A stretch of 64,000 nt of DNA, taken from contig NZ_AP018292.1 in assembly GCF_002368415.1 (NCBI RefSeq), positions 1 to 64,000 on the forward strand, read 5' to 3'. Of this stretch, positions 36,764 through 45,296 are shown piece by piece. Numbering within the stretch: position 1 is the first letter of the stretch; each line of letters begins with the position of its first letter. This DNA comes from Calothrix sp. NIES-4105. Its GTDB lineage: Bacteria > Cyanobacteriota > Cyanobacteriia > Cyanobacteriales > Nostocaceae. A model generated the notes under the pieces. The model did not search any database, was not told the origin of the DNA, and saw only the letters and a list, made by a program, of their open reading frames with translations. Made by a program: the position numbers and the translations under genes.

Positions 36764-37726
36764 TTAAACCAAATCTTCCAACATTGCGGTTATCTTACCT
36801 TGTGCATTGGTGCGGTTGTCATCATAAATCATCAGGGTGTCTAAACTCGCATGACGACTTAATTTTTGTACGCTGCGTACATCTCCTTTGGAAGCATCAA
36901 GTGCAGCCGTTACCGATGAGTGTCTAATTCTGTGAGGACTAACTATTTTAGAAATACCAGCAGCAGAGGCAATTTTCACTACAATCTTGCGGATACCATC
37001 TCCCGTTAACCTATGACCATGTTGCGGGCGCCAGGAAATAAATAGTGGTTGCTTGATATCCAACTCTTTGCGCGCGCATAACCAATCTTGAAGTGCGTCA
37101 CAAGTTTTATAATGCAATTCAATATTTTCCTTTTGGGTTCCCCTACCTTTTCCGTATATTGACAAAGTGCGCGCTTCTAAATCTAAATCTTCGATGTTGC
37201 AACGAGATATTTCTTCTCGACGTAGCGCATTTGCCCACAATAATCGCAGCATTGCATAATCCCGTTTTCCCCTAAGTGTTTCTCTATCAGGGATATTCAG
37301 CATTTTTTTGAATGCTTCTGGAGTAATACCTGTTGTATCTCGATATGCTTTAACCTTCTCAGACTTTACATTGGTCAGAATCCATTCACACTGCCCTACT
37401 TCATAAGCATATTTTATCAACGCTTTGATTGCAGCAAGGCGCCTGTTTACAGTAGCTTCCTTTAACTCATCATCAATCAAAGAAGCCTTATAACGCAATA
37501 CATAAGTCATTGCGCTTGACCTATCCGTCTGTAAAAACTGTGTCACTAACTGTGGAGTCGGGTCTTCACCATAGAGCGAATTAAAAAATTTCTTTAAATC
37601 CTTGGCATACTCGCGCCCAGTACTTTTGTTCCGCTGAAGAGCGATTAATTCCTGTATTAAATCGCGTTCCCCTTTAGTGGCAAAGGGTTTTACGGATTTT
37701 GTGTCAGCATTACTAGGAGGCGCCAT
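36764..37726 (-). CDS. Tyrosine recombinase, type B
   Basis: A 320-aa integrase with a clear ATG start (MAPPSNADTKSVKPFATKGE). N-terminal core-binding part: KSTGREYAKDLKKFFNSLYG and LKEATVNRRLAAIKAL. Catalytic residues: Arg in ANALRREEISRC, Lys in GKGRGTQKENI, HxxR in PHRIRHSS, His in KLSRHASLDT, Tyr in MIYDDNRT. It is about 45 percent identical by eye to type A and is the parent of three relics in the window. It sits 69 nt after the type A' gene and before a repeat-filled gap to type A, all on one strand, so co-transcription is likely. Confidence 0.9.
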   Translation of the reverse strand: MAPPSNADTKSVKPFATKGERDLIQELIALQRNKSTGREYAKDLKKFFNSLYGEDPTPQLVTQFLQTDRSSAMTYVLRYKASLIDDELKEATVNRRLAAIKALIKYAYEVGQCEWILTNVKSEKVKAYRDTTGITPEAFKKMLNIPDRETLRGKRDYAMLRLLWANALRREEISRCNIEDLDLEARTLSIYGKGRGTQKENIELHYKTCDALQDWLCARKELDIKQPLFISWRPQHGHRLTGDGIRKIVVKIASAAGISKIVSPHRIRHSSVTAALDASKGDVRSVQKLSRHASLDTLMIYDDNRTNAQGKITAMLEDLV

Positions 37727-37795
37727 AAACTTGGATATCGAAAAATTGAATTTTCGATACTAAGATAACACGTTTTTATGGCGCCGGGTATTGCT

Positions 37796-38749
37796 TTATA
37801 TCAAGTCCGCCAAAATATCAGTCATCTCTTTCTGTAGTTTTTGACGATTGTCATCATACTTGATTACTGTATTGGGAGAAGCATGGCGACTAAATTTTTG
37901 CGTCGCACGATAGTTACCATTATTTTTATCCAGCACTGTAGTTATTGAACTATGTCTTATCCTATTAGGTGACATCTGTTTAGAAATACCCGCGCGCTTA
38001 CATAACTCATCAACAAGGCGCCTGATTGCTTCACCACTTAACCGCTCACCATTACCGTTGTAAGCAGTAACAGTAAATAAGGGTGCTTTGAGTTTATTGG
38101 CGCCGCAAGCAGTTAACCAATCAGTAATAGCGTCGGTTGTCTTAAGACTTAAATCAATAATGGTTTTCTGAGTTCCTTTACCTTTACCCAATATCGTTAA
38201 AGTTCTAGCTTGGGCATCAAAATCACCAACATTCAAACTGCAAATTTCTCCACGTCGCAGAGCATTATCCCAAAGTAAACGTAAAATCGCATAGTCACGC
38301 TTACCTTTAAGAGCATTTCTATCTATCAAAGAAATAACACGCGCATATTCTTCTACTGGAACTCCAGTTGTATCGCGGTACTGTTCAACCTTCTCTCCTT
38401 TGATATCGTCCAAGATGTAAGAACAAACACCCAGCTTCCGCCCCATTGATGTTAGAGATTTGATTGCCGAAAGGCGCCTGTTCACGGTCGATTCTGATAA
38501 TTTTTTTGTTTTAATTAGGTGCGCTTTATATTGAAGAACAAGCGCAAAAGCTTTCTGTTGTTCAAGTCGTAGAAACTCTAATACTGAATCAGAAGAAATC
38601 TGGCACCCAGTGATGTACTCAAAAAAATCTTTCAAGTCTTTTTCATACGCGCGCTTGGTGTTTGGAGAACGAGTGTCTCCAAGTAAATGCTCAATTACAT
38701 TGATGTTGTCATTAATAAGAAAGCTCATAAACAAAGTAGCTACACTCAC
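37796..38749 (-). CDS. Tyrosine recombinase, type A'
   Basis: A 317-aa close paralog of the gene at 35473 (about three quarters identical by eye), with SPNTKRAYEKDLKDFFEY, Arg in DNALRRGEICSL, GKGKGTQK, HxxR in PNRIRHSS, His in KFSRHASPNT and Tyr in IKYDDNRQ. The start is GTG 38749 or ATG 38728. First gene of the trio. It lacks the A5-type N-terminal frame problem of the third gene and looks fully functional. Confidence 0.88.
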   Translation of the reverse strand: MSVATLFMSFLINDNINVIEHLLGDTRSPNTKRAYEKDLKDFFEYITGCQISSDSVLEFLRLEQQKAFALVLQYKAHLIKTKKLSESTVNRRLSAIKSLTSMGRKLGVCSYILDDIKGEKVEQYRDTTGVPVEEYARVISLIDRNALKGKRDYAILRLLWDNALRRGEICSLNVGDFDAQARTLTILGKGKGTQKTIIDLSLKTTDAITDWLTACGANKLKAPLFTVTAYNGNGERLSGEAIRRLVDELCKRAGISKQMSPNRIRHSSITTVLDKNNGNYRATQKFSRHASPNTVIKYDDNRQKLQKEMTDILADLI

Positions 38750-39055
38750 TTAATTCATTATAGTAGAAAAAAATACTACAAAGAACTTTTGTATATAAAT
38801 GTATGAGAAAACTTACATGATTAGAAAAGAAACATCATTATCGTCTATAAAATTGGTTAACTAACTTAATTGAGGTATAAATTAAATGGCGCCTATCCGA
38901 AAGTCAGAGGAGTAGCAAGAACAGCGTAAATCGACTTTAAACAATGGCGCCTATATACGGATTATTTTGATGACTTTCAAAGAACGGCGCCTGCTTGTAG
39001 ATATGCGCGTAACTATGCCTTCAAGTAATATCGGCGCCTATCAATGATGCCTGCT
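38750..39055. other. Intergenic, no gene seen
   Basis: Contains four GGCGCC sites (about 38889, 38946, 38984, 39032) and the probable promoter of the recombinase trio. Confidence 0.4.
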
Positions 39056-39892
39056 TTAGCGTAAACACTTGATTAAATGTCGGCGCCAGTTTAAATAATC
39101 AATATTTCTGAGATGTTTTCTACGTTGTTGGTCGATGTAAAAGCGTTCTTCTTCAATTGGTACTTCGGTAAATATATCCAAGTATCTCAATGCTTTTACC
39201 TTAACTCTTAAAATTTCGACAGTTTTAACATATTGCTCTCGCGCGTTTGTGTTAGCTTCTAGATAATAGATAAAATTTGGTAATTCAATAAACTCAAATC
39301 TATAATTATAAACGCTGTAAACGTACATAGAGTATGGTTGATAATATTCTTTGTCTTTGCCACAATAGCTAATATATGTACTCCAAGCATTTCTTACTTG
39401 CTTTGAGTTTTTCTTCATGATTGAATAGCCAGTGATTTTAAAGTCGTTGGAATTTCTGAGAATGATGATGCAACGCGCGCCGTCAGAACCTTCATACTCA
39501 CCAACAACTAATGAGCGTACAAAGGGAAACAATAACGTTGGTGTGTTTAAAGCTTTTAATAACCGTTTGATTTCGCGTTCAACTTGCGGTAATGAAGGTA
39601 AATATTTTTTGACTTTACAACCATTTAGCTCTGGTTTAAATAAGTTAATATAATATTTTTCTTTTTCAATTAAAGAATCGATAGGGAATTCTTTCCAATA
39701 AATTTTATAACCCCGTTTACGATTCGATCTACTCAGTTGTGGGTAACGATGATGGCTTTTGCCCATCCATCTTGCTCTGATATTAACGGCTAATCCAACG
39801 TACCAAACGAAATTGTCTACATCAACTACAACGTATATACCAGAACATGAAGGCAAGTGGCGCCACTCACTTCGTTCAAATTCAAAATTCAA
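39056..39892 (-). CDS. GIY-YIG nuclease-domain protein
   Basis: A 278-aa protein. The N-terminal GIY-YIG domain has SGIYVVVD, VWYVGLAVNIRARW, a His/Tyr pair in KSHHRYPQL, and the Glu metal ligand in LIEKEKYYINLFKPELNG. The ~180-aa C-terminal part is unrecognised, strand-rich in the middle and basic at the end (DQQRRKHLRNIDYLNWRRHL). The only available start is a TTG inside one arm of the inverted repeat at 39858-40027, and the first ~12 residues are encoded by that arm. So the native start was probably replaced by the repeat. Role could be homing, restriction or repair. Confidence 0.7.
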   Translation of the reverse strand: MNFEFERSEWRHLPSCSGIYVVVDVDNFVWYVGLAVNIRARWMGKSHHRYPQLSRSNRKRGYKIYWKEFPIDSLIEKEKYYINLFKPELNGCKVKKYLPSLPQVEREIKRLLKALNTPTLLFPFVRSLVVGEYEGSDGARCIIILRNSNDFKITGYSIMKKNSKQVRNAWSTYISYCGKDKEYYQPYSMYVYSVYNYRFEFIELPNFIYYLEANTNAREQYVKTVEILRVKVKALRYLDIFTEVPIEEERFYIDQQRRKHLRNIDYLNWRRHLIKCLR

Positions 39893-40027
39893 AGTTCAAA
39901 ATGCAAAATTGAAGAAGTCATTCAATACTTTAAAATCAACATGTAGTTCAAGAGTACTTAAAAATGCTCCATTAACATTTTGAATTTTTAATTTTTAATT
40001 TTGAATTTGAGTGCAACGAGTGGCGCC
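39858..40027. mobile_element. MITE-like inverted-repeat element
   Basis: Left end TGGCGCCACTCACTTCGTTC and A/T-rich heptamers (TTCAAAATTCAAAG); right end TTTTGAATTTGAGTGCAACG followed by AGTGGCGCC. These are imperfect inverted repeats of about 50 bp around a ~70-bp centre without coding capacity. The heptamer-like CAAAATT runs recall the short repeats of Nostoc-type genomes. No transposase nearby. Confidence 0.6.
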
Positions 40028-40111
40028 TCCAAACTTATACAGTCACTTCTGTATATACAAACGCTCGTTCAGGAATAGGGTAGGCGCCATGAAAATTAAC
40101 ACGTGATGCAA

Positions 40112-40243
40112 GGGAACCAATGGTTCCCAAAATAAAAAGGCGCCGACATCTAATTATCCAAAATATGACAACGGGCGTTGTCAAAAACCACTCGAATATC
40201 AGTACAAAAACACTATCAGTAAAATGTGATCCATTGGTTATAT
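40112..40243. repeat. Palindrome unit related to the 46.5-47 kb array
   Basis: GGGAACCAATGGTTCCC (40112-40128), a GGCGCC, the perfect palindrome GACAACGGGCGTTGTC (40167-40182), CAAAAACCACTCG, and a half-decayed TGTGATCCATTGG (40225). The last three parts repeat the order of the first unit of the array at 46530, where the middle palindrome is GACACGCTCCGTTGTC. Confidence 0.65.
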
Positions 40244-40412
40244 ACACCTGAGTAAGTACAAGTAACAACAACAACAACAACGTTTCCGGTAAGCGAGTTT
40301 GTTAGGTTGTGTGAATAAATTACGGCACCGAATGTAGCTTTATATCATTTACATAACTTCTTCGACTACATATTCGTGCGCCCAAAGTTAAATTTCATAG
40401 CACCACTCCCAT

Positions 40413-41291
40413 TTATTGCGGTACCATATGTAAACGGGCATACCTGCGCCCATAATAAATTGTTAAAGAGCCTGTAAGATACATAAACAAACTATAAATT
40501 GCCGCAGGAACTGCCATATCTGGATTATTTAGTAATCCAGCTGTAATTGCGATTGCTAAAGTACCATTTTGAAAACCAACCTCGATGGCAATACAAATTC
40601 GTTGGGGAATACTTAAATTAAATAATTTACCAATATAAAATCCTGCCAGCATCGATAGAATATTGAGAAGAACTACACCTACACCAGCTTGGAGAATAAA
40701 CCCAGGTAAACGTGCCCATTCGCGAATAATTAGAGTCAGAATAATCGCAGCTAAAACTACAACCGAAATTTTATTAGTGATTTTTTCGAGTTGTTTAGCA
40801 AATTGGGGTAATATTTGTTTAACTACCATTCCCAAGACAATTGGTAAGATGGTGATAATAAAAATTTGTAGGATTGTTGCCCCAATTGGTAACTGTAACG
40901 CTGCTGTTTTACCGATGAAATGCTGAAGTACAAAATTGGCGACAATCGGAATTGTGACAACCGTAATTACACTGCTTAAAGCCGTCAAGGTGACAGAAAG
41001 GGCTACATCACCCTTAGCATAAAAGGTCACTAAATTAGATGTAACACCACCTGGGCACAGAGCTAAAATCACCAAACCCACTGCGATAAAATTGGGCATT
41101 GGCACTAATTTAGTAATACCTAATCCAATTAATGGTAACATAATTAACTGACTAAATAAACCCACAGCTACCGACTTGGGGTATTTAAGAATCCTCAAAA
41201 AATCTTGTGGTATTAGGGATAAACCCATTCCCAACATAATAATTGCTAAACCAACAGGCAAAAGAACTGCTGTAAAAAATGATGCTTGCAT
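40413..41291 (-). CDS. SBF/BASS-family sodium symporter
   Basis: A 292-aa integral membrane protein with nine or ten hydrophobic segments, starting MQASFFTAVLLPVGLAIIML. Family landmarks of bile-acid:sodium symporters are visible: CPGGVTSNLVTFYAKGD and EVGFQNGTLAIAITAGLL, which hold the sodium sites. In bacteria such proteins move organic anions (e.g. pyruvate, pantoate, bicarbonate-like or glycolate-like substrates) with sodium across the inner membrane. It stands alone. Substrate undetermined. Confidence 0.85.
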   Translation of the reverse strand: MQASFFTAVLLPVGLAIIMLGMGLSLIPQDFLRILKYPKSVAVGLFSQLIMLPLIGLGITKLVPMPNFIAVGLVILALCPGGVTSNLVTFYAKGDVALSVTLTALSSVITVVTIPIVANFVLQHFIGKTAALQLPIGATILQIFIITILPIVLGMVVKQILPQFAKQLEKITNKISVVVLAAIILTLIIREWARLPGFILQAGVGVVLLNILSMLAGFYIGKLFNLSIPQRICIAIEVGFQNGTLAIAITAGLLNNPDMAVPAAIYSLFMYLTGSLTIYYGRRYARLHMVPQ

Positions 41292-41759
41292 ATTTGAATA
41301 TTTATGATGTGTTTACTGTGTAATTGATTATTCATAAATAGAAATATTCTGTCAAGCAGTATTTCTACACATGTATAATAATCAACATTCAATCGCTGTT
41401 ATAGATACAACTTTTATAATATAGGAGTAGATAGTTAGATTTTATGCAGTATGGAACGACACTCGACGAGTGAATCATTTTCATTGAAAGAATCTGAATT
41501 ATGCATGAGGTTCATTTATGGCGCCACCTCCACCATGTAGGGCGCCTATACTCAAAAGATGAGAACCGCTGGTAACAGAATTTCTGAAGGTTATTTACAA
41601 TTATAAATGGCTTCGTTTATTAGATATTGCTGGCGCCTGTTGAATGCAAAACATGCTCCCGTCAGTCAATAAGTAGTAAGTGATTACCATCGGGCATCAA
41701 TATTAGTGTAATTTAATTTTTGAATGCATTTCCCAATCACGGCTAGGCAAAGGCTTTCC
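41292..41759. other. Intergenic with a relaxase-like scrap
   Basis: Positions 41519-41550 (ATGGCGCCACCTCCACCATG, then GGGCGCC) match 55220-55250 inside the relaxase-primase gene almost base for base. Otherwise AT-rich with several GGCGCC sites; no gene seen. Confidence 0.5.
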
Positions 41760-42032
41760 CTAAACAACTTCAATCACTATACCTCCAAACCTGGCTTCGT
41801 TTGCTATACATTGAATTCCGTCTATATAACAATCGTGACTATTGTATTTTTCTTTACCATTGCTGTCAGCATAGTAGGCAATGTATCCACCCGAAAATGA
41901 TTCATTGTAAAAAACTAGCTTTTTGCCATTAATATCGGATGCCTTCTTTCTGCAATCGCTACAAATGTATTTAGGATATCTGGAATTCGGCTCTACGGCA
42001 GCATCACAAATGGGGCAAATTTGCATAGTCAT
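41760..42032 (-). CDS. Small zinc-ribbon protein
   Basis: A 90-aa protein beginning MTMQICPICDAAV (second Met at 42026 possible). Two CxxC pairs (CPIC and CSDC, 17 residues apart) form a zinc ribbon. A compact beta domain follows (KKLVFYNESFSGGYIAYY, CYIDGIQCIANEARFGG). I have seen this kind of small conserved hypothetical protein in many bacteria, but no function is established to my knowledge. Confidence 0.7.
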   Translation of the reverse strand: MTMQICPICDAAVEPNSRYPKYICSDCRKKASDINGKKLVFYNESFSGGYIAYYADSNGKEKYNSHDCYIDGIQCIANEARFGGIVIEVV

Positions 42033-42220
42033 TTTTTTATGTATGAGTCAAAGTTACGTTTTTTGCTTTCAGAGCAGCTATCGCATAAAAAATCAAAAGT
42101 ATCTAATCTAATGGTAGTACGTTAATACATATTTTGTCAGTGGCGCCAATTTGCCTTTAGATAAGAACAATTACTCAGATGGATACCTAAAAATTGGCGC
42201 CAGTTTCATAATTAAAAAGC

Positions 42221-42442
42221 TCAGTTATATTTCTCGAAACTATCATCTTCGTCCTCTTCGTCGTCTTCTTCATCTGACCAAGTAACCTTTAATACAGAAA
42301 GTGCTATCTGTAATCGTTCTTTATCAGCTGGGCTAAACTCAGTAGCCTTTAATGTTAACGCAGCTTCAATGAAATTAGCGGATGCCTTTGCTGCTTTGTA
42401 CAGCGCGTCCAAAGCTTCGTTAAAAAAATCTGAATCAGACAT
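42221..42442 (-). CDS. Small acidic-tailed protein, copy 2
   Basis: A 73-aa paralog of the protein at 34986: FNEALDALYKAAKASANFIEAA, ERLQIALSVLKVTW and an acidic tail SDEEDDEEDEDD. Their promoter-proximal flanks are also similar (ATAATAGTACCCTGTTTATC against ATAATAATACCTTACC), so the duplicated unit includes regulatory DNA. Confidence 0.7.
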   Translation of the reverse strand: MSDSDFFNEALDALYKAAKASANFIEAALTLKATEFSPADKERLQIALSVLKVTWSDEEDDEEDEDDSFEKYN

Positions 42443-43111
42443 TATTATAAAGGTAAAAAATCAAGATAATAATACCTTACCAAAGCAGGTGTCTTGTCTA
42501 CTACTTTAGATAGATATAAAATAATCTGTGCTAATAAAGGCACCTTTATGCCAACAAAGCTATGAGGAAAGCAACCCACGCGCGCAGATGTGAACAAATT
42601 GTTCACAAAAATTATTGGCGCCTGCGAGCCAATACAGTACTAAAATACTAACTAGTCGAACAGATGTAAAACTTGAATGAGCATTAATAATCGACACTAT
42701 TCTAAGAATAAACGTTCATTCTAAATATAATTAGAGGCACCGTCTGCAATAGTAAATCAATCAGCGCTGAATTATATACTATTTTAACTTGCTGCTTCAT
42801 TAGGGTGCGTTTACAATACCCAAATGCACTCTAATAATTAAATACGAATAAGCGATATCTATATAACATCGAATTAATAAATACTTATAAAAAAGTCAAT
42901 CTTCCAATAATATGGGTATTTTTTAGACAAAATAAACGTGTTTATCAAGCAGTACCACTTATTTTTATAAAATAAATAATACACAACAATCAAATAAATA
43001 ATATAGTATTTTTGTCAATCAAAGCAATTGTTAATAACTATTAAATTAATAAAAATAATAACAAACATATTGATAAAATAAAACTGTATTGGCAAGATAT
43101 AATTAAGTTAT
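42443..43111. other. Long AT-rich spacer with a 19-bp palindrome
   Basis: The perfect palindrome TGTGAACAAATTGTTCACA lies at 42589-42607, of the same length and TGTG...CACA ends as those at 46617-46982 and 61902. The rest (42640-43100) is extremely AT-rich with no frame supported; it might be an origin-like or promoter region. Confidence 0.5.
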
Positions 43112-43564
43112 ATGCATCAAATAATCAGTACTATATACAACTGGAAAGGGTTTGGAGATGGGTTTGGTAAATGGGATTCCAAATGCCAATTATCAATTTA
43201 TGATACCAAAAATAATACAATTGTTGTTGTTTCAGATTTAGGTTATGGTTCCGGGACTTCAATTACTAATTGTGCCGCGCAGCTTTGCACTCTAGTAGTT
43301 AAAGATTACAACCTTAATCCAGAGAAATTGATATGGATAGAGCATTATCCAAAAAGTAGTTCTAGAAGTTTTCCAGAAAGTTACGATTTAGTTAACTTCG
43401 ATGTTTCAATTCTGGCGCCAAGCCGTTTGACTAGAAATAATGTGTTAACAGAGGTTGAATATGTGTTTAATAACCCTCGTTGGCAATCTTTATTAAGTGG
43501 TGACTCAATCACTCCTGATAAAAATCTGAAGCATCTTGTAGATTTTTGCAATTTAATTAATTAA
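43112..43564 (+). CDS. Hypothetical 150-aa protein
   Basis: Starts MHQIISTIYNWKGFGDGFGK. Strand-rich N-terminal half with NNTIVVVSDLGYGSGTSITN and an aromatic middle (LIWIEHYPKSSSRSFPESYDLVNF). Codon use matches neighbours and the frame is uninterrupted in an otherwise very AT-rich stretch, which supports a real gene. The mixture resembles small antitoxin or immunity-type proteins found on plasmids, but I recognise no family. It has no close neighbour on its strand. Confidence 0.6.
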   Translation: MHQIISTIYNWKGFGDGFGKWDSKCQLSIYDTKNNTIVVVSDLGYGSGTSITNCAAQLCTLVVKDYNLNPEKLIWIEHYPKSSSRSFPESYDLVNFDVSILAPSRLTRNNVLTEVEYVFNNPRWQSLLSGDSITPDKNLKHLVDFCNLIN

Positions 43565-43644
43565 CTATCGTGCAAGATGTTTACGGCGCCGATAAATTAA
43601 AGGCACCATTTTTTTAGTATGAATCAGCGCCTACCATGTATACA

Positions 43645-43700
43645 ACTAAATACTACTCACACAAACATTATTATACAGGCGCCGAGGATTTAGGCGGCAC
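43645..43700. repeat. Recombinase-associated repeat, distant copy 6
   Basis: ACTACTCACACAAACATTAT, TATACAGGCGCCGAGGATTT resembles the start of copy 4 (36522). It is the only copy without a recombinase next to it. Confidence 0.45.
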
Positions 43701-43880
43701 TTATTACCAGGGGCGTGAAAACGATGTTGATGTTTAAGTTTGTATACCTACTAGTTTATTGATTTTGCCATTTTTGTGAATCTGCTTGTACTGTAAATCT
43801 CCTTTTATTAAAGCATTGTATCTATGTTGAACAAAATTTATAGATTGGCGCCTAATTCTAAAATGTAGGCACCAATTTTT

Positions 43881-44864
43881 CTAGTTAAATAGCGTCAACT
43901 CAGTAACAAGCTGTGGTTGCGAAGTAGCTTGCTTGTTAGTAAAATTACTTGATGAAATTCCTACTAAGGAAAGTAACAGTTCTACTTGTTGTGTTTTATT
44001 AATATCTACAGGCGCCTGTGTTAAAAAGTGACAGGCTTGCTTTAAAGATTTAATGCTGTTAGTAATTGTTCTATGCTGCGCCATCCGAACATTGCGCTCT
44101 ACTTCAACAAATCCTGATAATGATTCGACTCTCTTCTCAAGTTTAGATAATCTATCTTTTCTAGATGTAGATAATGCTTTGATTTCGTCTTGATATTTTT
44201 TGAGAAGCTTATTAAGGTGCGCGCTGTCTATGACTTCTGCATCACGATTAGTAACCGAATTAAAAACAAGTTGCTTAATCTGGTCGGTGGTAAGAGTTGT
44301 TTCAATTCTGTCCAGTTCCAACTCTTCTAAATCATTAATCTTAAGTTGTAATCTCTGTAACTCACTTGCGAATGCTTGTAATGACGCTTCGGTATCGCTA
44401 CTCTTGAGCGCGCGCTCTTGACTACTGGCGGCTTCTAGATTATTCAGTTTTGTATCCATATCTTGTAGACATTTGGTAAATGCTTGAATCTGGTTAGATA
44501 AATTGATATCCGGTGCCACAGTAACTGTTTTTTGAGGAGAAATTTTCGCCTGTAAAGCTTTACCAAGCTGTGTTAAAGTACCTTGATTGTTTATGGCAGC
44601 CATTACTACCTTACTTTCTTGCAATGCTTCCGGGGAGTCTGTAACTTTGAATTTATCAGGGATTAGATATTCTGGGGGGATTTCTTGACAACATGAAGAT
44701 GCTAACCACTCGCGCGCGTATTGACATATTACCTTTGCTTCAGAGCCAATCTCTATGTTTTGCTTCTGTAATCGTAGCAGTACAGATTGTAAGTGACGAA
44801 CGAGAGCGCCTTCTTCTTTTAGCTTTGACTCTGATACATTTGGGCAGCTTCTTACTGCCATCAT
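43881..44864 (-). CDS. Coiled-coil protein, unknown
   Basis: A 327-aa protein. The first ~100 aa (LKEEGALVRHLQSVLLRLQKQ, AREWLASSCCQEIPPEYLI) look folded, then long coiled coils run from about 125 to 275 (LSNQIQAFTKCLQDMDTKLN; LQAFASELQRLQLKINDLEE; DRLSKLEKRVESLSGF). It is preceded by a 57-aa gene at 44889-45062 with 24 nt between them, so they form an operon. Its place beside RNase H and XRE genes of the replication region suggests plasmid maintenance, which is inference. Confidence 0.65.
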   Translation of the reverse strand: MMAVRSCPNVSESKLKEEGALVRHLQSVLLRLQKQNIEIGSEAKVICQYAREWLASSCCQEIPPEYLIPDKFKVTDSPEALQESKVVMAAINNQGTLTQLGKALQAKISPQKTVTVAPDINLSNQIQAFTKCLQDMDTKLNNLEAASSQERALKSSDTEASLQAFASELQRLQLKINDLEELELDRIETTLTTDQIKQLVFNSVTNRDAEVIDSAHLNKLLKKYQDEIKALSTSRKDRLSKLEKRVESLSGFVEVERNVRMAQHRTITNSIKSLKQACHFLTQAPVDINKTQQVELLLSLVGISSSNFTNKQATSQPQLVTELTLFN

Positions 44865-44888
44865 AGTTAGTAGATAGGATGAATTTTG

Positions 44889-45062
44889 TCATTCGTGCAA
44901 CATAGCGAGTTCACAATCTGCGATTATAGCCGCTTCTTTCTGACCAGTTCTGTCTAATATTTTTATTTGGGCTGCTAGTGACAAAATTCTTTCTGTACAC
45001 TCTGCCAAACTAGTTGGGTAATCAAAAGATATTAAACGGTCACACACTCTGAATGTCAGCAT
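44889..45062 (-). CDS. Small 57-aa protein upstream of the coiled-coil gene
   Basis: Reads MLTFRVCDRLISFDYPTSLA, ECTERILSLAAQIKILDRTG, QKEAAIIADCELAMLHE. Well-formed amphipathic helices and sensible codon use suggest a real gene. It ends 24 nt before the coiled-coil gene. Family not recognised; it could be a partner of the coiled-coil protein. Confidence 0.5.
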   Translation of the reverse strand: MLTFRVCDRLISFDYPTSLAECTERILSLAAQIKILDRTGQKEAAIIADCELAMLHE

Positions 45063-45296
45063 AATGTAGATTCATCTCTTTCAAAACTACTTGCTATATT
45101 GTAATATAAACAATTATATTTTTAATCATTAATAAAATATTTGTTAATTAAATTATTTAACTTAATTATGATTAAACTTATACTAATTACAGTATTTATG
45201 GTGATTGAAATAGTTGTTGAAAACGGCGAATTTAAAGTAAATACAGTTCGCAGTTTTTGAGTGTTAAAAGCGAACTGTTCAGAATCTAAATAAAAA

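Noticed and set aside
35473-38749. Confident call of a RIT (recombinase-in-trio) element
   Set aside because: The three genes do not overlap and two are close paralogs, whereas RIT elements carry three distinct subfamilies; no ends were identified.
40035-40280. 81-aa hydrophobic minus-strand frame
   Set aside because: It covers the palindrome unit at 40112-40243, which is repeated in a non-coding setting at 46530, so the frame is probably accidental.
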